This document shows positions 39,195 to 54,928 of a DNA stretch of 60,931 bases, piece after piece (the stretch's first letter is position 1; each line of letters begins with the position of its first letter). A model generated the notes under the pieces. The model worked only from the letters and a program-made list of their open reading frames with translations, was not told where the DNA came from and searched no databases. A program made the position numbers and the translations under genes. The stretch spans positions 1 to 60,931 of the forward strand of contig MCFG01000398.1 of assembly GCA_002104895.1 (NCBI GenBank), given 5' to 3'. This DNA comes from Anaeromyces robustus. Its lineage: Eukaryota > Neocallimastigomycota > Neocallimastigomycetes > Neocallimastigales > Neocallimastigaceae.

Positions 39195-39829
39195 TTGATA
39201 ATAATAATAATAACAATAATATTAATACTAATACTAATACTAATACTAATAACAATAATAATGATAATAATAATAATAATAATAACAATACTATTAATAA
39301 TAATGATATTAACAATAATAATATTGATGACAATAACTATAACAACGACAACGACAACAACAACGACAACAATAATAATACAGAAGTATTAAGTCCTAAT
39401 AGAAATGACAATATTAATCATTCACGAACTCATCATTATTCACCATCAACTCGTCCATTAGAAGATTTAAACAATAATGTGAATAATGATAATGAGGATA
39501 ATAAAATTCAAAATCAATCTCAAAGTGAAATAAAAAGAACTTCTTATAATGATATGCTAATGGAAATTCATCATATTGAAAATGATAATATTATTAATAA
39601 TGGATTAACTGATGATAGTGTAGATATTGATAGTTCTTTTCAAGATCATTCTTATCATCAAGAATATAATTTTGATCATGATCATAGTCATAGTCATAGT
39701 CATAGTCAAATTCAAGAAGAAAAGAATTATTCTAAAAGTTTAATTAATTCTATACAAGAACAAAGTGGACATTTACATTCTTTAAAACCTAAATCTTCTC
39801 AAAATCAAAATCTTCATCATCATAAATCA

Positions 39830-39889
<60 letters not shown>

Positions 39890-41435
39890 TATAATAACAA
39901 TAATAATAATAATAATTATCAAGATCAACAGAATCTTCATCCAAACCATGATCAGAATCAAACCAATAATTATTCTAATTCTTCTTCCCCTACAATATCT
40001 TCAATAAATATGAATTCAAAATCATTTTCTAAAGGTGAAATTATTATACCTTCACCTGTATCTGCTAGTACATCTATTAAAACACAGAGTAAAAGTAAGT
40101 TTATTTTTAATTAAAATATTAAAAAAAGATAAAAAAGAAAATAAAAAAAAAATAATATGTTGATATTATATATTAAATATTATTTTTAATTTTCAATTTT
40201 TAATTTATTATAATTTATTTTTTTATTCCTGAATAGAATATCCTGAAAGTACAGCATCATCAGAATCCTATTCTACAAATTATATGGCAAATCAATCTAT
40301 AAGTAAATCGGATATTTTTGTTTTAAATTCTCCAAATATGAAGACAGCCATTAAAATGAAAACAAGTTCTAAAAAAAAGGATGATAGTCAAATACGTCAT
40401 CGTTATCATTATCCAGCTTTATGTCAAAAAACATTTAAAGCTCAATGTACTTATATGCCTAAAAATAATAAAAAAGTTCCAATTAATTTTGGGGATATTA
40501 TTAAAATTTTCCAAATTTATGATGATGGTTGGGCTTATGGTAGAGTTGAATCTATTACCAATCATTCCTTTAAAGAAGGTCTTTTCCCAGTTATTGAAAT
40601 GTTAGAACAAGGTGGTTTAAAAGAAGTTCCACCAGATACAGGAATTTATCAAGAAAATAATAATTATTATTATAATAATAATAATAATAACAACAATAAC
40701 AACAACAATAACAACAACAACAATAACAATAATAATAATATAAATATAAATACAAATATAACATCAACCCCATCATCCCCGTCTATTAATAGTAATATAT
40801 CAAATCATAATTCCTCTAAAACACCTTCTATGAAAACTAATTCTACTAAAACTACAAATACAACACATACTATATCACAACAATCACAACAATCATATCA
40901 TCAATATAGACATCAACAACAACAACAACAACCTAATAATAATAGCAATAATAATAATAATAATAATCAAATTCAACATCAATATTCTAATCCACAACTA
41001 TCTCAACAGTATCATCAAAATTCAGTAATTCATTCATCTCACATTCTATATAACAACAACAACAACAACAATAACAACAACAACAATAATAATAATAATA
41101 ATAATAATACTTCCTATATAAAACAAAGTAGTTATTATATAAAACAACCTTATTCTCCATTACAACAACCTCAACAAATTATACAATCCTCTTCTTCTCC
41201 TATTCTTTCACCTAATAATAATCAAAATCAACAACCTTTATCATCTTCTGGATTATCTATTCAAGCTCAAAATCATCTTAATAAAATTAATTCAGATATA
41301 CGTGATATACGTGCTATGTTAAGAAGAGGTGGTATTGATACAGGTACAAGAAAAGCATTACAAGAACGTCTTGATCAATTAGAATTAGATAAAAAAAGAA
41401 ATTATCCTATAAAATTAGTTAATATGACAAGTTAA
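35945..41435 (+). CDS. Single-pass membrane protein with cytoplasmic SH3 domain (Fus1-like layout), 1523 aa
   Basis: Four GT-AG exons join in phase: 35945-36334, 36860-37635, 37888-40094 and 40237-41435 (4572 nt). Residues 1-97 are Asn-rich with possible N-glycosylation sites (NYS, NGT) and no signal peptide. Residues about 98-124 (SLIVGVSLTVGLIIFLLSTT) form one membrane helix, followed by a basic stop (QKRNREKFIKQKEKERR), predicting an outside N-terminus. The long tail holds an SR/SQ-rich stretch (SQSQSQSRSSRSHRHSHS), a Glu/Lys coiled coil, and several runs of 15-30 Asn. Residues about 1183-1247 are an SH3 domain (YPALCQKTFKA, INFGDIIKIFQIYDDGWAYGRV, GLFPVIEML), keeping the DDGWA and GLFP signatures. 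A short helix (DIRDIRAMLRRGGID...ALQERLDQLELD) ends it. The N-out TM plus C-terminal SH3 layout recalls yeast Fus1, but homology beyond SH3 is not claimed. It probably recruits proline-rich partners at the cell surface. Confidence 0.8.
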
Positions 41436-41859
41436 AAAGAAAATATAATAACAAAAAAAATATAAAAAAAAAAAAATAAAAAATAAAAAAATATAAAATA
41501 AAAAAAAATATTAAATTATAAATAATAAAAGTTAGACTATTATATTAAAAAATAAAAGAATAAAAAACAATAAGATTTACCAAAAATATATTATATTTAT
41601 ATTTATATTAAGAATAAAATTATTTTTAAATATATATTAATATTTAGACATTTAAAAGTAAAAAGAAAAATATTAAATAGGTAACCTATGTACCTATTTA
41701 ATATATATTGGTATTATCAATGTAATATTATATATTAAAAAAAAATATTTAATAAAGAAAAAAAAATATTCTATCTTGACTAAAAAAAATAAATAATAAG
41801 GAAAAAAAAAAAAAAAGACTGAATTTTTTTTTTTAAAATATTTAGTTTTTTTATTTATT

Positions 41860-41899
<40 letters not shown>

Positions 41900-42635
41900 T
41901 TTTTGTAACTATTTTTTTTTTATTTTATTATTAACGAAGAACACTTTTTTTTTTTATTTCTTTTTAAATATTAAATATTATCATATATATATTATAATAA
42001 TAATTTTTTTTATTATATAATGATAAAAAAAAAATTATAAATAAAAAAATAAGTATACGTATATATATGTTTATATATATATATATAAATATAATTTTAA
42101 TATTTAATGAGTAGATAAAGATATTGAAAAGATAAATAAAATAAAGTAATAGATATGATAATAATATATTTGACCAATATTTTGTAATTTATATAGAAGT
42201 GAATTACTATAGAAAAAATAAAAAAAAAATAATAATAAAAATAAAATAATATATATATATATATAAAGAAAAAAAGAATAATAAATAATTATCTTTTTTC
42301 TTTTTTATTTTATTTTATTTTATTTTTATTTTATTTTTATTTTTTTTATTATTTTTTCTATTTGATGTGTATATACTTTATATATATATTTTTTTTGTTA
42401 GATGAATATTAAATTAAATTACTATTTATTTATTCTATTTTTAGAGTAAAGATTAATATTATGACAATGAATATGAATATTTTATACAATTTATTTGTTA
42501 AATTATTATTTTTTGTTAATGAATAATTATTAATGCATTTAATGTATTTAAAATGTATTTAATGTATTTAATGCATTTTAATTAAATTTATTTATTTAAT
42601 ATTTTTCTTCCTTTTTTTTTTTTTTATCTTTTTCT
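41436..42635. other. Intergenic region between two converging genes
   Basis: The SH3 gene (+) and C2 gene (-) converge here. The region holds TAGGTAACCTATGTACCTATTTA (a short palindrome near 41679-41703), poly-T tracts at 41862-41898, and an AATGTATTTAATGCATTT repeat at 42530-42580. No gene was seen. Confidence 0.6.
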
Positions 42636-45600
42636 TTATTCTTCATTTTTTGTTTCTTCATTTTTTTGTTTTTCAGTATTTGTTGATTTAATAGTTGGAC
42701 TAATACCTAAATCAGCATAAAAATCTTTTAATGAATTTGAAATAGATAAATTATGTTTAACAGAATTCATTTTTTGAAGTTGAGAATTTATATCATCATA
42801 TTCATTTAACATTTCTTTAAATTCATCATCTTCATCATCTGTATTAATAGCATTAATAAGTTCAGAAACTTTATTATCTTCAACAATTTCAACTTCTTCA
42901 TTACTTGCAGTACTTGGCTTTTTAATAATTTTAACAGTATCTGATGGTTCAATACCATTTATAGAACTAGCTTTAATGGTAGATTCATGTTTAAGTTGAC
43001 CATCATCTTCATTATTATCATCATCATCATCATCAATATCATCATCACTAGATTCTTCTTCTTCTCTAATTCTTCTTCTTCTTTCTTCATCTTGCTTCTT
43101 TTTAGCTTCTTCCTTCATATCTTTTCTTAAAGTTTTTAAACGTACAATATCATCTGGAGTAGCAGTTTTCATTTTTTGAATACGATCAGTGATATCACTA
43201 TATTCATCTAACATTTTTTTAAATTCATTATCATCTACAATATTTAATTCAAGTCCAAGTTCAGTAAATGATACATTATCAAAGTTATAATTTTCATTTT
43301 GTATATCAAAGTCATCATCATCATCATCTGTATCATTATCTGTTGTATCATTATTTTGTTGATTAGTATTTTCTTTTTCTTCCTTTTCTTCTTCCTTTTC
43401 TTCTTCCTTTACTTCTTCCTTTTCTTCTTCTTCTTTTTTAACCTTTTCTTCTTCTTTTTCTTCTTCATTAATTTTTTCTTCAACAGATATTGGTTCTTCA
43501 AAGTTTCCTGAATTTCCTTCAAATGCTTCTTCAATAACTTCATTAGTAATTTTACTATTTTTCATACTTTCTTCAGCCTTTTGAGCTTCAATTCTAGAAG
43601 ATAATTTTTTGGTGTATTTATCTTTCTTTGGAACTTCTGGCATTTTCTTCTTAAGTTCCATTTCATTATAATTAGCATTTGGAGCATAAGTTTTATTAGT
43701 CTTAAAAGTCTTATACTTAATATTTGGCTTTTCATAGTTCTTTTGATATCTATGATTTGTATAATATCTATTCTTACGAATAATCATTTCATTAACTGGA
43801 CGATTCATTGAACCAAAGTTAAAACCACATTCAACTGGACCATTTTGTGGACCAGTTAAAATGATATTATTATTTGTAACAACAATAGATTTTCTCTTGG
43901 TTATTTGAGAAGGATTATATTGTTCACTATTTTTTCTAATATATTTCAAACTGAAACCAAAGTCATCTTCATTATTATTCATCATATTGCCATTATCTGC
44001 CATACTTCCATTATTCATCATATTACCGTTATTTGACATACTTCCATTATTCATATTATTCATCATATTACCGTTATTTGCCATACTTTCATTTGTCATC
44101 ATACTTCCACCCATATTAGCAGGTGCTAAAGATGGTGAAGTCATATGAGGCATATTTTCAGTTTCATTAATAACGGAACCATGATTAACTGAAGTTCTTT
44201 TATTAGTTTTATTTTCACTTCCATCTGTAAAACTATGATGTGAAGTAACAGAAGGATTTTTAACTGGAGCAGTATTAGCATTTTTATTAGACTTCTTCTT
44301 CTTATTTGCAGCAATGGCAGCTTTAGTAGCATCAAGATAATCATGAAGAAGTTGTAATTGTCTTTGATGATCAATTGCTAATTGTTTACTTTCATTACCA
44401 TGCTTTTCCTTTAAATTACGTAATTCTTGTTTCTTTGCATTATGTGATATTGAATTATCATGTTGAATTCTTTCAGACCATTCCTTAAATTCATTAATTT
44501 GTTTAGAATTTAAGCTAACTCTTTGATTATATTGTTTATATTTAAGACGTTTTTCTAATTGTTCCATAATTTCTTCTTGTGGAAGTGTTAAATCTGGTGA
44601 TGGAATATCACTTAAAATAATACTTAATTCATCAGGAATAACTGGTAAAATTGATTGATCAATGGATGAGACACTAGTAGCACTAAGATAAGAATCAATA
44701 CTATTCTTACTTACTGATCCCATAGAATTAATTGATCCTCCCATAGAATTTACTGAATTCATTGGTTGAATATTATTTATATTATTCATACTATTCATAC
44801 TATTCATACTGTTCATATTATTCATACTATTCATACTATTCACATTATTCATATTATTCATATTATTCATATTATTCATATTATTCATATTATTCATATT
44901 ATTCATATTATTCATATTGTTATTTTTATTTCTATTAATAATATTTGGATTTAAAAATGATGGTAAATGACTAATATTATTATTATTATTGTTATTATTA
45001 TTATTACTGTTGTTATTATTATTCATAGAATTATCATTGTTATTATTCTTATTTCTAAGAACATTAATTCTATTATTTGGAATGCGACCACTAGGACTAT
45101 TGGGTGCATTTGGACCTGGACGAGGAAGACTATTATTATTATTTGTCATTGATGGTTGAGAATTGTAACTTCCATATACACTTGGTGGTAAAACGAATCC
45201 ATATCCATTACCATTATTACCGTTATTGTCATTATTTTGATTACTGTTATAGTTACTACCATAATTATTATTATAGTTACTGCCATAATTACTACCATAA
45301 TTACTATTATAATTATTATTGTTATTATATTTATTATTGTTGTTATAATTATTATTATTATTATTATTATAATTATTATTATTATTATAATTATTGTTAT
45401 TATAATTATTGTTGTTATTATAATTATTATAATTATTGTTGTTATTATAATTATTGTTATTATAATTATTATTGTTGTTATAATTATCATTGTTATTATA
45501 ATTGTCATTATAATTATCATTATAATTATCATTGTTATTATAATTATCATTGTAATTATTATTATTATAATTAGTAGTATCGTTGTAATTATTGTTATCA

Positions 45601-47488
45601 TAATTATTATTATTGTTCTTCATTTTATCAATATTTTGTTGATTTAACATAGTTACATCATTTGGTGAAGAACTGTATTTCATATTTCCTATAATATTAT
45701 TTGGATTAAGATTGTTGTCATTATTTTCATATGGATTACTCATTTCATAATCTTCACTTTTATTATTTAATACAAATCCTGTTTCTCCAAGATAATTACC
45801 ATGGTTATCTTCATATTCATAAACATATTGTGGTTTCTTTTTAAATTCAGGGTCAGTTCTTTTTTTTTTTAAAAAAAAAAAATAAAAAAAAAATATAATA
45901 TAGTATAGTATAACATATATAATATAATTTAATATAGTAAAATCAAATAAAATCAAATAAAATAAAAAAATAAAAAATAATATTATATAATTATAACAAT
46001 TAATGAAAAATTCTTTTTAAATATTATCAATTCCATTTAATAATTATATATATAATATTGCTTACTCTTCTTGGTCATACTATATTTTATTTTTATAAAA
46101 TAAGATTAAAAAAAAAAAAAGAAAAAAAGTTAGAAATATATATATAATAGAATTTTTTTTAATTTATTTGAATTCATGTAAATATATTTTTTAAGTATAT
46201 ATTTAAGTATATATTATTATTATTATTTTTAAAAAAAAAAAAAGAAAAAAAAACGTACTTCGTCTTCCTTAATATATTTACCAAGAACATGTATTTCACT
46301 TTTTTAAAAAAAAATAATAATTAATTATATAAAGTATTAATTATATTTCAATAAGAAAATAATAAATAAATAAATAAATAATAAAAATATTCAAATGTTT
46401 AATAATTTATTTTACCCCATATAGGTAAATTTCTCTATTAATAATTATTAACATATATATAATAATATCAAATAAATTTAAAATATTTAGTTTAATTATT
46501 TCATTTATAGTGTTATCCATTATAAATATTTATATATATATATAGTTAAAACTTACTCTTATTTTTCATATAAAATGGGAACCAATTATCCAATTTTTCT
46601 ATATAATTAATAATAAAAGTATTTATGGTTATTAATTTTTTTATAATATTCTCTAAAAAATTTTTTATATATAAACATTAAATGAAAAATAAAATAAATC
46701 AATAAAGAAAGAATATATACTTTGATCTCTGAAAGTAATTACACCAATTCTTGAGTCACCAAGTAAGTTTTCTTCTTTAATTTCACCATTATATACAAGA
46801 ATTAAAAATGAAGTTTCATCTTTTTGAAGGTGAAATTCAAAAACTTCATCCCAATCTAATGAAAAAAAAAAATATACATATATATTATATTATATTATAT
46901 TAAATATTGATTATTTTTATTGCTTCTATTATGATATATTTTGGTATATATATATTAATAATATTTGAATAAATAAATAAATAAAAAAATAAATATTTCA
47001 TTTACTTGCTACTTCATCAAGTTTAACTTGACATTTTTTAGTTGAACAACTTCCATTTTTGAACTTTAATTGTACTATTGGTTCAATAACTTGGGAAGTA
47101 TTATCTTCTTGTGCCTTTTTATTTTTTTTATCTATTTTTAATAAACCAGTTTTTTTTTCTATTGTCAATAAAGAAATAATATAAAAAAAATTTTTTTAAA
47201 AGATTTGAGTACATATACTTATTTTATAATAAAATTCTTATAATATTTAATATTTATTATATTATTAGTTGTTATTTATTATTTTATATTTACCTTTTGT
47301 TTGTGGTAATTTAAAACCTTTACCAGATATAACTATTTTATTTTTAATAATATGATTGTTCATATTAATTTGACATAAAAATATTATTAATATTAATATT
47401 TATATTATTATTATTATTATTATTTATTATTAAAATTTCAAAAAAAAAAAAAATAATATTTACTTTTAATTTTTAAATATCCACTCAT
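42636..47488 (-). CDS. C2-domain protein with long Asn-rich and coiled-coil tail, 1229 aa, nine exons
   Basis: Exons on the minus strand: 47464-47488, 47294-47332, 47006-47158, 46721-46855, 46557-46598, 46416-46434 (19 nt), 46259-46298, 46066-46079 (14 nt), 42636-45858. All junctions are GT-AG and phases close exactly (3690 nt) only when both microexons are included. Residues 2-150 form a C2 domain: GYLKIKIISGKGFKLP, IVQLKFKNGSCSTKKCQVKL, WDEVFEFHL, FLILVYN, LLGDSRIGVITF, NWFPFY, GEIHVLGKYI. The loop Asp residues are few, so calcium-dependent lipid binding is doubtful. The tail has runs of NNYN, an NNM repeat, a coiled coil (EIMEQLEKRLKYKQYNQR onward), acidic KEEE stretches, and two related motifs EFKKMLDEYSDITDRIQKM and EFKEMLNEYDDINSQLQKM. 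Such layouts occur in fungal cortical scaffolds such as the Inn1/Fic1 type; the role here is inferred only. Confidence 0.8.
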
Positions 47489-50342
<2,854 letters not shown>

Positions 50343-53300
50343 TTAGATTCTAGCCTTAACCCAATTTTCTAAACCACCAGCAACAATAATTTCTTGGGCA
50401 GCAGTACCAACAGTTGGAATATTATAAGTTTTTCCATTTTCAATTTCCATAACACCCTTAATTAAATCAATCTTAACCTTCCAACCAGTTCTTCTAGTTA
50501 AAATCTTTTCTGGGAAAGCCTTACGTAAATCTTCAACTAATTCTGGGGTTTCAAGAACTAATAAACCATTGTTAATAGCGTTTCTTTTGTAAGTTTCACT
50601 GAAGGAACCAGAGAAAACTAATGGAATACCAGCATATAATAAAGCAGTAGCAGCTTGTTCTCTTGAAGAACCAGTACCAAAGTTGAAACCACCAACAACA
50701 ACATCGTTCTATATTTTTTATAATAATTGTCATTACAATTGTAATTATAATAATATAATTTTAATTATAATAATGATAAATTAAAATTTTATAATATAAT
50801 AAAAAAATATAAAAAAAAAAATAAATAAATTATTATTATTATTATTATTATTAATATAAATTATTAATATATATATATATATATTATTATAATTTTTTTT
50901 TTTTAATTTTTTTTTTTTAATTTTTTTTTTTTTAATTTTTTTTTTTAATTTTTAATTTTTTTAAATATTTTTAATTTTAATATATTTAATATAGATAATT
51001 AATTTTACCTTTTGGATTTGACCAGCAAATTCTGGATCATAATTTTCCATAACAACTTTAGCCATAGTTTCACGTGGAATATCATCTTGGTAAGTGTATT
51101 TACCTGGATAAATACCATCAGTATTTAAGTTATCAGCATCACAGAAGACAAGTTCACCTTCTAAAGTACTTTGGAAACCATCAACAACTTGACCTGGTGC
51201 AGCAGCAGCAGATTTTTCAATCTTTGGAGTAATAAGTTCAGCAACTGGTGGAATATCTTTAATAGTTTTACCTTCAATAGCACCTGGACCACAAATGTAA
51301 CCCATAATGGCAGAAGCAGCAACAACAGCTGGAGAACCAAGGTAAGCCTTAGCAAGTGGAGAACCCATTCTACCCTTGAAATTACGGTTAGTAGCAGAAA
51401 TACCAACTTCATTATCTTTTAATAAACCAGTACCTAAACCAATACATGGACCACAACCAGCTGGTAATGGAATAGCACCAGCTTCAAGTAAAATATTCCA
51501 ATCACCACTTTCTTCAACTTCCTTTTGAACTTCAGAACTAGCAGCAGCAATATAGAATTCAACACCTTCCTTAACCTTATGACCTTTAACAATTTCAGCA
51601 GCTTCACGAAGATCCTTAGCACGAGAGTTAACACAACTAACTAAGTAAGCCTTGTGAACAGTAATTTTTTGTTTTTCAATTTCTGGAATAGAAGTAGAAA
51701 CCTTAACAGAGTTTGGACCAGCAACATGTGGAATAATGGAATCTAAATCAACAATAATGTGCTTAACATAATCAGCACCTTCATCTGGAACAACTGGGTT
51801 GTTAATCATTTCTTCAATTCTCTTCATAGTAATTCTTGGGTGAACATATTTAGCACCATGCTTAGCAATACCAGCTTTAAGAAGTTTTTCGGCACGATCC
51901 TTGTAGAAATCAATGGTAACTTGATCAACTGGGAAGACACCAGCTAAACAACCCCATTCAGTGGTCATATTAGCAATAGTTAAACGTTCAGAAATTGAGA
52001 ATTGTTCAACATTACCAGTGAATTCAAGAGCACAATTTAAAACTTCATCATGGTTGAATAAACCACATAAAGTAATAATAACATCCTTACCAGTAACACC
52101 TGGTTGTAATTTACCTTTGAATTCAACCTTGGCAACTGGAGGAACTTGCCACCAAGTTCTACCAGTAGACCAAATAGAAGCAGCATCAGTTCTGACAATT
52201 GGAGTACCAAGAGCACCAATACCACCATAAGTGTTTGAGTGGGAATCAGAAGCAACAGTCATAGTGTATGGGAAAGTGTAACCTTCTTCAACAACAATTT
52301 GATGACCAATACCACGACCAGCTGGGTAAAAATCAACACCATATTTGTGAGCAAATTCTTCAATGTTCTTGTATTTTTGTAAATTCTATTTTTTTAAAAA
52401 AAAAAGATTAAAATTTAAATTTTATTCACATATATATGATATATTCAATGGGAAATATATATTTAAATATTTCAATATTTCAATTTTTTGAAAAATATAG
52501 AATATTAATTATTGAATAAAACATTCGTATATATTTATATGAATTATTTGATATTGGATTGTTTATAATGTATATTTATATATTGAATTGAATTTTTTAT
52601 AATATATTAAATTATTATATATTGATAATTGAATTAATAAAATTAATATATATATTATATTATATAAAGAATATAAATAAAGGAATAATTATAATAAAAT
52701 TATATAAATTTTAATATTTATAATAAAAATAGTGCAAAAATAATAATAAAAATTAAAAAAAAATTTTTTTTGTTATATATATATATGTATATATATATTT
52801 AATTTATTATATATATGAATGTTACCTTTTCACTCTTGTTTTGAACATCATGATCTAAAGCAAAGATTGGTTGCTTTGGGTCAAAGAATTTTGGAGCTCC
52901 AATTTCTTTGAATCTTATTAATTATAATTTTAATTATTAATTATTAAGAAATATATATAAATATTTTTATTAATTATAATCATTTTTTTATAATTTTTTA
53001 TTATATAAAAAAAAAAAATAAAATCTTGCAATTTTTTTTTGTTTTGGTATATTATTTTATTATTATTAAAGTATATATTATTCGATATTTTTTTAAAAAT
53101 TAACAGTTGATATTATTTATATTTTTTTTATATTTTTTTTTATTATTCAATTATTGTTATTGTGACTTCATTATTTATTATTCCTATTAGTATTATTAAT
53201 ATTATTATTATGATGCTTTATCATTATATATATTAATTGTAATAATTACTTCTTCATAACAGCACCAGTGTTATCGTGAGTCATAACATGTTCTGGACTG

Positions 53301-53398
53301 ATAGAAATGAAATCTCCTGACTTAACTTTTTGACCTTCTGGAAGATCTAAAGTATACTTTTGAACAATCTTTTCTATTAAATTTTGTTTAACAGACAT
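50343..53398 (-). CDS. LYS4: Homoaconitase, lysine biosynthesis (alpha-aminoadipate pathway)
   Basis: Converts homocitrate/homoaconitate to homoisocitrate using a 4Fe-4S cluster. Four GT-AG exons: 53250-53398, 52826-52913, 51009-52385, 50343-50708; phases close (1980 nt, 659 residues). Cluster ligands are Cys330 (LVSCVNSR) and Cys390/Cys393 (AGCGPCIG). Other signatures are [55 protein letters not shown] and, in the last exon, the swivel domain [17 protein letters not shown] with the substrate-binding GSSRE loop. The text matches homoaconitase rather than aconitase. The protein starts [22 protein letters not shown], aligning with the mature start of yeast Lys4 and lacking its ~20-residue Arg/Ser-rich mitochondrial presequence. 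That suggests cytosolic location. Codons are less AT-biased than in the Asn-rich genes, fitting good expression. Confidence 0.96.
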
Positions 53399-53529
53399 TT
53401 TTAAAAAAAAATTTTTTTATTAAAAATTATTTGTGGTGTGTAAAAAAAAAAAAAAAAAAAGAATATACCCAAAAATGTTTATATATAATAATTATTAGGT
53501 ATCAATAAAATGTTTATTGATAATCAATC

Positions 53530-53569
53530 AATCCAATCACTTTTTTAAATTAACTCATGACATCACGTG
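53530..53569. promoter_or_regulatory. CCAAT plus TGACATCACGTG candidate promoter element upstream of LYS4
   Basis: TGACATCACGTG at 53558-53569 joins a CRE/GCN4-like half site with a CACGTG E-box, 160 bases upstream of the LYS4 ATG. ATCCAATCAC (a CCAAT box) lies at about 53531-53540. They are rare mixed-base motifs in flanking DNA that is nearly pure A/T. In yeast, lysine genes respond to Gcn4; transferring that to this gene is inference. Confidence 0.35.
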
Positions 53570-54440
53570 TATATTACTATTAAGTCTATTTAGATAAATA
53601 TATTTTATCTACATTAATTTTTTGATTAAGATATTTTTTATGTAATAATTAACATATATTTATGTTTTTTTTTAAAAATGTGAAATCTACACTTTTTGTT
53701 AAAATCTTTTTTTTTTTTTTTATTTTGTTTTATATTTTTTTATATTTTTTTTAAATTAAATAATAAAATTTATTAAATAAGAATTGTGGGGTCGTACAAT
53801 TTTGATGATTATTGGCTATTAAATTTTAAAAAAAAACATGATAATCATTTAATTTTATATGAAATTTTAACATAAATAAAATAATATATTTTCATATTAA
53901 TTTTTTTAATGATAAAAATTCATCATATAAAAATGACAGGTTTAATAATGTTTTCATTCATTAAAAATTATACAATAATGAAACAATCACACTAATATAT
54001 AAAAAAAATCGGAAAATTTATTTTACAAAAATAAAAAAGACTGGTTATATTTTTAAGTAATATTTTTTTATTAAATATAGCATTTTTAAAACAAGTAAAG
54101 AAAAGAAAAGAATGATTAAACATGTTTATTAAATATACTATATTAATATTGATTGATAATACATTTAAAATATGGAATAATTTTGTTTAAAATAAAATAT
54201 TGAGAAATGTATTATATGTATTATATATATATATAATATTTTTATGTGTTATTGAATAATTTTGATATACTTGATATTTTATTAATTATAAATAATAAAA
54301 ATGCAAAAATTAATTTTTTTTATATATTTATTTCATTATGAAAATTCATTTTCAAAATTTCTATTTTTTTTTTGTTTTTTGTTTTTTGTTTTTTTGGTTT
54401 ATTTTTGTTTTATCTTATTTTTATTTTTGTTTTATTTTAT
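53570..54440. other. Intergenic region between LYS4 and the MGC minus-strand gene
   Basis: No separate gene is supported. The plus-strand ORF starting at 54301 runs into the antisense of the Ala/Thr-rich gene and is a shadow. T-rich text (TTTTTGTTTTTTGTTTTTTGG) at 54367-54400 is probably its 3' region. Confidence 0.6.
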
Positions 54441-54882
54441 TTATTCATTACTGATAGCTTCAGTAACAGCATCAGCAGTAGTATTTATAGCATCTGTAGC
54501 TGTATTAGCAGCTTCTTCTGTAGCATTAGTTGCCGCTTCTGTAGCATTAGCAGCTGCTTCTGTAGCAACTTCTGTAGCAGTATTAGCAGCATTTGTTGCA
54601 GCATCCGTAGCAGCATCTGTAGCTGAAGTAGCTATATTTTCCGCTGCTTTATTGGCTGCATTTGCTACATCATTAGCAGCATCATTAACTGCCTTTACCA
54701 CATTTTCAGCATTAGTTTTAACTGTATCATCAAGAGCTAATTCTCTATCAATTCTATTAATTACACTATTAACTTTTTTGGTAATATCTTGCTATTATAT
54801 TACAAAAAAAATATTATATATTATTGAAAGACAATATAAATAATTTTTTTTTAATTGTTTTATTATTTATATGATGAATTAA

Positions 54883-54928
<46 letters not shown>

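Noticed and set aside
39100-45650. Many I-, L-, T- or Y-run ORFs overlapping the SH3 and C2 genes
   Set aside because: Other-frame translations of Asn-codon (AAT/AAC) runs in the real exons.
50961-51008. C-terminal extension [14 protein letters not shown] of the large LYS4 exon
   Set aside because: This is read-through into an intron; GTAAAA at 51003-51008 is the donor joining to the swivel-domain exon at 50708.
54301-54843. 180-residue plus-strand ORF rich in AAS/VAA
   Set aside because: Antisense of the Ala/Thr/Asn-repeat exon of the minus-strand MGC gene.
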